A stretch of DNA of 52,444 nt, from contig KL197795.1 of NCBI GenBank assembly GCA_000697665.1, positions 1 through 52,444 on the forward strand, in the 5' to 3' direction. The notes below the pieces were generated by a model. The model was not told the origin of the DNA. It saw nothing but the letters and a program-made list of their open reading frames with translations, and did no database searches. The position numbers and the translations under genes are program-made. Positions 45,379-52,444 of the stretch are shown here, piece by piece. How positions within the stretch are numbered: the stretch's first letter is position 1; every line of letters starts with the position of its first letter. This DNA is from Jaapia argillacea MUCL 33604 (lineage: Eukaryota; Basidiomycota; Agaricomycetes; Jaapiales; Jaapiaceae).

Positions 45379-48300
45379 TCAATATAAATTTTCAAATTGC
45401 CGGGGCGTAAGTGGTTTCATCCACGTCAATGTACAGCTTGAACTATCATTACAGATTGCCGGCGCATTGAACCACCCATATTTTGAGATGGATGGTGCTT
45501 CGCTAACCGCCGATACCTGATCTGACGAATTCCAGACAAACTAATGAGTGGAAGCAACTGAGAGTAAGGATTCAGACAAAGGGGACTCACCTGCACCCAG
45601 TCTGGTGGCTGGACACGATTGTTGATGGAGGAGTCTGATAGGGCACTATTGGGAACATTTGCAGACCCCGTGTGCATTTCATGTTGCTCCGTTCCGCGGT
45701 TCTCCTTCTCCAACCGTCGCAAATCTCTTCTGCTTTCCTTCCTTTGCTCCTTCTCCAGTTGCTCAGCTTCGTCAACACATGCAAGTACTGCCAAAACATC
45801 ATCGCCATGATCCAGAACCAACATCCATGGTGGATTCAGATCTTCAATGTTTTGGAGAGCTGGATTCAATGCGAGCATTGTAAGTGTCTTGTTGGGTAGG
45901 ATTGCCTCCGATGTGAATGGTGCTGGAGCATGTTTTGATCGTTTCGTGGAATATTGCCATTCTTGAAGGGCGGTGTGGGTATGTTTGAGCCAATCTCCTT
46001 GGCGAATTGATGCGCTGTGCGTGTTTGACCTGGGATGCTTGCCGTTCACATTGATTGAGGTGCCAGCTGGAGTCGATGGTCTGGAAAGTGTAGACTTGGA
46101 GCTATCATGGTCAGACTCAGAGCTGGAAGTTTCCGAACTTTGTTCGCCAATAGTAGGTAAGAGTCCTTCGTCGCAGCAGAACCCCGTGGGTGCTATATGG
46201 GGCGAATCAACAATGCAACGGAAGGTATGCAGATGCCAACTCACCACGGCGACACCAGGGGGGATTATCAAAGTAAACATCAGCAACATCTCATCTACAG
46301 CCTGTGGATTCAATCCACTTCAGCAAACCACTCTCAATTTCCTTTGCCCACTCTGTTTGCTGACCATCAATTGGAGGATCTTGAGCTCCTCCGTCTTGGT
46401 CAGAATCTGCTTCTTCATTTGTGGTCTTCCTCTTCTTTTTCTTTCTCTGCTTCCTGACCGAATTCTCGACCAACAAGAAAGCTCTTGCCTTGATACTCGA
46501 CGACTGACCTGCATGACCTGTGTAGAGGAAAGGAAAGTTTCCGGGTAGAAGGACTTTAGACTCGTAAGCGTAGCCTAGACGTAGCGAGAGAGAGAGAGGG
46601 AAGCGAGTGGGAGACAGCACTCTGTACTCGGTTTAACCATGTACAGGTGTGAGGTATGGGGCTGCGAATCAGGAGTAAAGGCGAGAGGGTTGGCAGCTAG
46701 CAGAACTTTCGAGAGCCAGGGAGCCAGATAGTCGTAGACGAGAGGAGTTAGATCAGATCGCAAGCGCGGAAGTAAATTCCACATGCGTTAGAGTCCAGAA
46801 GGCTTATTCAACCGAGAGCTAATCTTATCGAGATCGAGTTTAAGCAGTAGGTTCAAGTGTTCGAAGGGAGGAATTCGCATTCACACAGAGAGATAGCAGT
46901 AAGCACGGGGGGATAATTTGACAAGGGCCCTCAAAGGTGGGCGGAACCTAAATACAAACTCCCAATGCACCCGCGTGATCTCCGCCAGTGCCTTCACAAT
47001 GGGAAACTAGTTGAGATGACAGAGAGACAGGTAGGGGCTAGTAGAAATAGTGAAAGAATTCGATGTGAAAGAGAGGAGTGGGAGAGTAAGCTAGGAAGGA
47101 AGTGTGCATGTCTGAATCAAACGAAAAAGGAATTACGATCTATGAAATCAAGCATCAGAGTACCATCAAATCCCATACTGTTGGGGCAATTGCTCAGGGA
47201 GAAGATGACTCCCAAGCGATCTAGCTGGGGCAATGCACCGACATCCCAGTCTGACCAACGGGACCCAGCGATCAAGCCCTGGGTTCTCCCCTACTTCCCC
47301 AACAGATCTGGAACTCAACAATAAAGCTTCAACGAGATTTGAATAGGTAGAATGTGGAGGACAGCCGAGACATATGATTGAGTAGAAGGTAAAACGGAAG
47401 CGAAAAGAACGAGAGATAAGATAAGAGAAAATCGACGATCGTGAAGAACAAGATGATAAGATAAAATCCGAACCGAGTCCTCCGACGTGTAGGCAGCACA
47501 TTCGCAAGGGGCTACGCATGGTTTGACAATGGCGTAGGCTTGCATTCTTGTGGCTTTCCGATTCTGGTAGTTAGTCTTCAAGGGCTAGATTTGATTGTGA
47601 GTGTGTTGAAAACGGAATTGATTCTGATTTAAAAGTAAGAGTCTATCATATTTCTACGTGTAGACTGCCCTCTTCTTCCACACCTGCTCTCTGCAACCAA
47701 ACTGTGAGAGATCGCGACACTCCAAACTGGATGACATCCTCAATATTCGAGATATCCACACCCTATCATTGTTTCACCACCAACAAATCGAGAGGGAGCT
47801 CATTGGATGCTCATCATCCCAGCCGCCTCAGTAGCCACTAATATCTCAATATTACCAGCTTGGAACTTTTTGACTATCCACCGTTTCGTGAATGGTTTCC
47901 GCAAGGCATGAAGACAGTCGATGCGAGATCGTAGTTCCACTGGGAAGAGTGAGTGAATATGTTTGCAGAGTGTTTGGGTCAACAGAATGGAGTCAGCAAA
48001 TACTATTGTTTTCTTCATCGACGCGGGTGACTCCAAGCCATTGGTTAGGATGGAATCAAGAGCTGTGTAGTCAGACTTCCCGTTGATATACATCACTCCA
48101 TATGCAACATTCGACTGATCATTACCGAGATTGAGATGGAATGATAGGTCCTTATCTATCAACAAACTTTTCTGAACCTCCTCCAATGCTTGAGGTGTGA
48201 GTGTGGCTGATGTTGCAAGAATTGGCTTTCCAGCTGGGACGAAAGCACAGAGACTTGCCAATTCACCATACTCTGGCCGGAAATCACCACCCCACTGTGA

Positions 48301-48962
48301 TATGCAATGGGACTCATCAACAACAAAACCAATGATGTCGTCATAGAAATCCTTTGAGTTCAGTATTTCACGGAACGCAGAGTGCTTGAGACACATCTCT
48401 GGAGAAGCCAAAATGGCCTGATATTTCTGCTGGAGAATTTTCTATCCAAACCATCAGTAATCATGTGTACAAACGAGTCAAAGGCAGAAGTAAACCCTTA
48501 CCTGATGAAGGCTCGGACACCAGCTTTCGCCGTTGACAGCTTTTGCTGAAATACCCATGTTCCGAAACCGAACGGACTGAGACCATTACCCACTGCCCAT
48601 CCACAGCAAATATTGGTTCTTACCTGATCTTGTTCGAGATTCTTCAGTGGGGAGATGATGACGACCATCTTCCTCCGATCTTGCAGCAGGAGTGGCATGA
48701 CAAAAGGCATCGTTTTCCCTGAGCCTGTGCCAGCTATGAGAGTGCAATCAAGGCCCAGATAAAAGGTCTCCAAGATGTCTACCTGCCAGTCGTATGGGTC
48801 ATAGTGAAATTGTTGGTGGAAGAGCCTTCGAAGGTCCGTCCTTGATTGCTCGGAATCATAGCCAGATTTCTTATTGGCGGCCAAGCGAGCATGCTCAAGG
48901 TTATCATAGGAGAGTTTCTTGTCAGCCTCATGCACCTGAGTACGGGATTCAGAAGTAGCCAT
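45379..48962 (-). pseudogene. RecQ-like DExH helicase of the element (inactivated)
   Basis: Exon 1 (48962-48624) begins MATSES and holds the RecQ Gln motif region (YDWQVDILETFYLG) and Walker A GTGSGKT. Exon 2 (48576 to about 48502) has RFRNMGISAKAVNGESW. Exon 3 (48441 to about 47815) has KYQAILASPEMCL, the DESHCISQWGGDFRPEYGEL box and motif III LATSAT, and reaches LVATEAAGM. The next donor reads ATGAGC, apparently a lost GTGAGC. The following exon, VDISNIEDVIQFGVSRSLTV, stops at WLQRAG (47684). Coding resumes at 46517 as HAGQSSSIKARAFLLVE, giving QRAGHAGQ where motif VI is normally QRAGRAGR. The zinc-region segment reads STGCR-stop-DVADVYFDNPP with a TGA at 46291-46293, then APTGFCCDEG. The C-terminal tail is disordered and coiled-coil-like. 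The 3' end at 45379 assumes one more intron; without it the frame ends at 45426. Confidence 0.85.
46518..47683. other. 1.17-kb interruption of the helicase gene
   Basis: Coding sequence breaks inside helicase motif VI (RAG | HAG) and resumes 1166 nt later. The gap has GT at one edge and AG at the other, so it could be a long intron. All other introns in the gene are about 50 nt, so an intron that took up inserted DNA is likely. The plus frame at 46965-47324 has no motif. TGTTGGGG at 47179 and CCCCAACA near 47300 form a small inverted pair, but they are too close together to be a whole LTR. Confidence 0.55.
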
Positions 48963-49029
48963 CGAGAGGGAAAGGACTGTGTGTTTGTTGATTGCGTTGT
49001 CAGACTCAGACACGTCGTGTGGATGACAT

Positions 49030-49202
49030 CACGCAACAGGACGAGAACAGGTCTATGTGACAAAAAATTCCGAACGTGACTCAATGGGGGAGCTCTGAAG
49101 TGAAATGCCCCAGACGTTGTGGTGTGTACCCAGCACTGAATGTTCCGCATTCGGAAAACCTCCCCCACTGGGCTGCAACCACAGCAGATGGGAATGAGAC
49201 AA
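49030..49202 (-). repeat. Right terminal inverted repeat
   Basis: Reverse-complement partner of 42329-42501, 173 bp, outer end GAGACAA. It ends 150 bp before the ATG of the next gene and begins about 68 bp upstream of the helicase ATG, so it probably contains or abuts the helicase promoter. Confidence 0.9.
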
Positions 49203-49352
49203 CAAGGCCCCTTCAAGTACACAACTCAGCCTTGGCCACACTATGACCTTGTTTATCCTATTCTATTCAATATCATACCTTGCTGGATTCACTTTTACCG
49301 TTACTTTCCCGGAAGCCAACCCACCCACCTACTGTCGCCACTTATCAAAGAT

Positions 49353-51302
49353 ATGTCCACTGCCATCGAACTTGTCGGGCTTGTGATCGCTTTTTTCTCC
49401 CTCGTCCTGCATTACGTGTCCTCACCCGATGCCTGCGGCCTGGCAGATAGCACCGCTATCAGCCGGTGGTCACTCAAGACCATTTACAGGTGGGATTATT
49501 TGGACTGGAAGGTCATAGTTCAATATGCTCACCCTGTTCTGACATCTAAAGATGCCATAAACATTCTCATGGTACAGGAAGACCTTTGTGTTGAACGTTT
49601 GCGATCGATTCCAGATGTTAACGTGACAGAGCTATATCAGCTTTCTGATGGATACAGCAGTAGCATGCAGATGAATGCAGTCCCAAAGTTGGTCTTCACT
49701 CTTTGTGGTGCAGAAGACCAGCGCGAGATTCCCCTTGAAGACCTCCCCCGCCATCACTGGACAATAGCGAAGGCGATCGAGAAAGATATGGCACAACGGT
49801 GCTTATCATCGGTTCTGTGCAAAGTGTCGTGGTGTAATCTGATGAACGACATTGGAGTGGACCTTGCATTGGTCCAAAGCACTGAGCTGATCAACGTTGA
49901 TCTGATCCCGTCCTCGCTTAATGCACCGCCTGTACAAATTCACCTGTCCGACCTCATTGACCTCGGTTTGTTGCTTGGTATGAAGGTTGTCGGAGTCGAT
50001 GAAGATAACCACATCCTCACCATGACTGGGAAACACTGTAGTATCACTACCCGTTACTGCAAAGGTGTGGGACAGCTCTCGCGATACTCTGGTATGGCAT
50101 CTCAGGTCCTGCCTATTATTCGAGCAGCTAAGCCGAAGGAGCTTCGCATCGCGATGGATACTGCAGCTGGAATTCTTCAGCTCGGTGACTCCTTCGCGCC
50201 AACATGGGACTGGGGGTATAACTCAGTTGATTTAGTCTTGGGGACTGTATTGGGAAAGGCAGAGGGGGAGGGATGGGAAGAGATCAATATCAAAGATATT
50301 ATGGGGCTGCTTGAAGGTGACTCTGATGTCAAGTGGGGAGGTAAATGGTGATACCCCAAAACACCCTCACCTCGATTCTTGTTTGCCCTAGTATCCAATA
50401 TGGCCGTTGTCAACGCCTTCCCAAATGTGCTCCTGCACAGCTGGACAATAGAGGAGCGACAATCAGCTTGCCAGGCGGCATTCGATCAGATCCATCGCTC
50501 CGTCAAGTTCATTAAGGCCCCACATAACCTATTCCATGCCATTCAAAAGAATGGAGTTGACATACTAGTCATGGGCAATTTCAAGGCCGCGAACAATTAT
50601 GGATGCGAGTATGGGGGTTTGCATAGTTGGTTGTCCACTAACCTTGCTGTATTCACATCACGACTGGCAAGATGCTGGCCTGTGGACGGCATTACAGACA
50701 GTATTCCGATTCTCTCATGCCTCTACACCATTCTCATGGAAGATGCATTGGGCACAGAATGGTGCAAAGTTTACCACCAAGGCGATGTCACTCTGGCAGA
50801 TCAGACTGACTCAGGGGACGAAGAACTTGATTGGAAAATGACGGCCAATTCGCTCCTTTGGATGCAGATTATGATGTTGGATACTTGGATTGGCCGAAAA
50901 GTTGATCTCCTCACCCGACGGGTCTCAGACGAGGTCGCTGTCCCTGCCGATCTCGCTGCCGCAACGACCTGTGCGAACATATCGATGCAGTTGCTGCAGA
51001 CCACTGTGTGGAAGAAGTCTAGAATGGAGTTCGCGAGGGCATATTTAGTTCGATTGGTGGAAGGAGTTGATGGGAATCCTGTCAGTTGCATATCTATGGG
51101 GGTAGGAGATGGGGTAGCCCAACCAACTCTTGGCCCTGCTGGTTGGGAAAACATGCCGTTTGGAAGCCCCGAACACTGGGCGGCTATCGATGCTGTCCTT
51201 ACCATACGCTCGATGCTCCTGGTGTACCAACTCGAGATCATGAATGACTTGTCAGCGTTGCTTCGCCTTCATCGATTCAATCTAGTTGTGCTGCTCGCAT
51301 AG
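49353..51302 (+). CDS. Orphan protein, 632 aa, one N-terminal membrane segment
   Basis: Exons 49353-50340 and 50392-51302 join in frame across a 51-nt GT-AG intron. I choose ATG 49353 (MSTAIELVGLVIAFFSLVLH), because upstream codons run into the transposon repeat. Residues about 5-22 form a single hydrophobic helix (GLVIAFFSLVLHYV), a likely membrane anchor. The rest is globular with no motif I recognise. Landmarks are YLDWKVIVQYAHPV, LGLLLGMKVVGVDEDNHI, a Cys/Trp-containing central region, and a C-terminal part with MQIMMLDTWIGRKVDLL. There are no nonsense or frame lesions, in contrast with the adjacent element genes. A decayed relative of its C-terminal half lies on the far side of the element (42138-42328), so the gene belongs to a family. 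Whether it is cargo or host gene is open. Confidence 0.8.
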
Positions 51303-51985
51303 TGGCACTGGCAATGTTCCTCATTCTTGGTTGATCTGAACTCTTCCCTTCATTATCTTGTTTGTACAATGTTTGCCCTGGTCTTCAAACGGTTTTGCCA
51401 GAATTGTAATGATCTATGTGACTTACTTACCCCTGTCCTTCGATTTCTGTTCTCTTCAGCTTCCTTTTTGTTGACCCGGTTTGACTCTAGCCTACCTTTT
51501 CCATCCCTATCACCTTTTCCGACTTGTGACGCATTACTTCTTGGTTGACATTGTTGTGCTTTTTTATGATTGGCTACTGAGGTAGCTTGGATTGCTTCGT
51601 TCGTCTTCCATCTGAATTAGCGTATTATTACCAGAACCGAGTACCTAGTAACATGTACTAATCAATTTGTATCGCATTTGTGAGAGCGCCTCCATTTAGT
51701 TCTGTTCAACCTGGCCAGCAGGTCAAGTAGAAGTGATACGCATACTCACACGATTAAGTGACCAAAAATTCCTCCATCCTCACCAAGGTTTCAGCCCCTC
51801 CTAAAAACTCCTTCCATGACCGATAGATACTGCAAGTCGCTGTGGCTGCAATGATCGTCGGCTTGTGGGTCTTACAATGCAGGATAGAGGTAACATGAAC
51901 TCTTTTCGAGCTGCCTTCTGAGGCTATTGGCCACTCTGTTCTGCACTTTTCCCCCTTAACATATGGTATACCCGAGTGTACAAAT
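51303..51985. other. Intergenic, no gene seen
   Basis: T-rich sequence after the orphan gene, probably its 3' end and spacer. The frames present (for example 51327-51548) are hydrophobic by composition and have no support. Confidence 0.4.
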
Positions 51986-51989
51986 TTCC

Positions 51990-52444
51990 CATAGACATGG
52001 TGTACCCGAGGGCCACCCGAGGTGTCTGTATTGCATAAGACATGGTGTACCCGAGGTACAGATTCTGCATGAGAGTGGTCTACCCGGAGGTAGAATCTGT
52101 ACAAATATGACTTAAGAGATGGTGTACCCGATGAGATACCTAATACAGATCTCTGATGAGAGTGGTCTATCCAGGGGGTCAAAACTGTACAGATATGGCT
52201 TAAGAGGAGGTGTACCTGATCAGACACCCAATACAGATCCCTTGTGTAAGGGGTCTACCCAGTGGTCAAATCTATACAGATATGGCTTAAGAGGAGGTGT
52301 ACCCGATCAGACACCCAATACAGATCCCTGATGAGAGTGGTCTACCTGGGGGTCAAATCTGTACAGGTATGGCTTAAGAGATGGTGTACCTGATCAGACA
52401 CCCAATACAGATCCCTTGTGAAAGGGGTCTACCCAGTGGTCAAA
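51990..52444 (+). repeat. Minisatellite, 87-bp unit
   Basis: Units anchored on TTAAGAGGAGGTGTACC-type starts occur at 52113, 52201, 52288 and 52375 (periods 88, 87, 87) and run off the window end. Each unit has two related halves, one with GGTGTACCCGAT and CAGATCCCT, the other with GGTCTACCC and GTCAAA. Shorter, more diverged GGTGTACCCGA units precede them from about 51990. Alternate units share internal variants (TTGTG-AAGGGG versus TGATGAGAGTGG), suggesting a two-unit higher order. Confidence 0.88.

Larger units (their letters stand above)
42329..49202. mobile_element. 6.9-kb DNA transposon with 173-bp inverted repeats, DUF6589 and RecQ helicase genes
   Basis: Two inverted copies of a 173-bp sequence bound the segment. 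Inside are two convergent genes with 3' ends about 80 bp apart: a DUF6589-family protein (plus) and a RecQ-like helicase (minus). I infer a TIR-type DNA transposon with DUF6589 as candidate transposase; the TIRs and the two genes are seen directly. Outer ends read TTGTCTC...GAGACAA. I found no clear target-site duplication (left flank GCTGATATC, right flank CAAGGCCCC), so one side may have rearranged after insertion. Both genes carry inactivating changes, so this copy is probably immobile. Confidence 0.72.

Noticed and set aside
47179-47310. TGTTGGGG ... CCCCAACA pair as a solo LTR
   Set aside because: Only about 130 bp apart, with no target duplication seen; it may be chance or part of a larger unknown insert.
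42329-49202. Assignment to the KDZ, Plavaka, Helitron or Crypton transposon groups
   Set aside because: No zinc-cluster KDZ/Plavaka features, no Rep or tyrosine recombinase motif, and the protein instead shows DUF6589 blocks.
52119-52331. Repetitive 70-codon frame in the minisatellite
   Set aside because: It arises because the 87-bp period is divisible by three; the first period is 88 bp and breaks the phase.
48962-52444. Telomere-linked helicase at a chromosome end
   Set aside because: The helicase lies inside inverted repeats and no telomeric repeat is visible in the window; the minisatellite alone is not enough.

Overview
This window looks like nuclear DNA of a mushroom-type basidiomycete (Agaricomycetes). 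The genes are dense and broken by many GT-AG introns of about 50-60 nt. The families are typical of that class: a basidiomycete Zn2Cys6 regulator, F-box/leucine-rich proteins, C2-type NLR N-terminal domains, DUF6589 proteins and small secreted cysteine-rich proteins. I cannot name the species.

Layout. 0-17 kb is a conserved housekeeping stretch: a low-complexity protein (minus), a PX-domain protein resembling YPT35 (plus), an intron-containing tRNA-Pro(CGG), a Zn2Cys6 transcription factor (minus, over 10 exons) and the importin beta-4 homologue KAP123 (plus, 16 exons, rebuilt to 1086 aa). 18-23 kb carries two F-box-like genes in tandem, the first intact and the second broken by several frame changes. 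23.5-33.4 kb is an accessory block. It holds five copies of a 113-114 aa secreted eight-cysteine protein gene (three intact, two disrupted) plus one 3' relic. The block arose largely by tandem duplication of a roughly 4.5 kb segment, and all five gene copies share a striking upstream element about 165-215 bp before the ATG. 33.4-37.2 kb holds a diverged ~310-335 bp tandem repeat and a truncated NLR-type gene (C2 plus helical domain, no NACHT). 37.7-39.6 kb is an intact five-exon C2H2 zinc-finger gene.

The most interesting part is 42.1-51.3 kb. A pair of 173-bp terminal inverted repeats (42329-42501 and 49030-49202, differing only at about 10 transition sites) encloses two convergent genes: a DUF6589-family protein and a RecQ-like DExH helicase. 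I read this as a 6.9 kb DNA transposon, with DUF6589 as the candidate transposase and RecQ as an accessory protein. Both genes are damaged by nonsense codons; the DUF6589 gene also has a frameshift, and the helicase a lost splice donor and lost motif-VI arginines. The copy is therefore probably dead. Just outside its left end lies a decayed fragment of a paralogue of the intact 632-aa orphan gene that sits just outside its right end. The window ends in an 87-bp minisatellite.

All calls come from reading the sequence and its translations; no database search was possible. Family names rest on recognised motifs. Functions of DUF6589, the secreted family and the 632-aa orphan are unknown.
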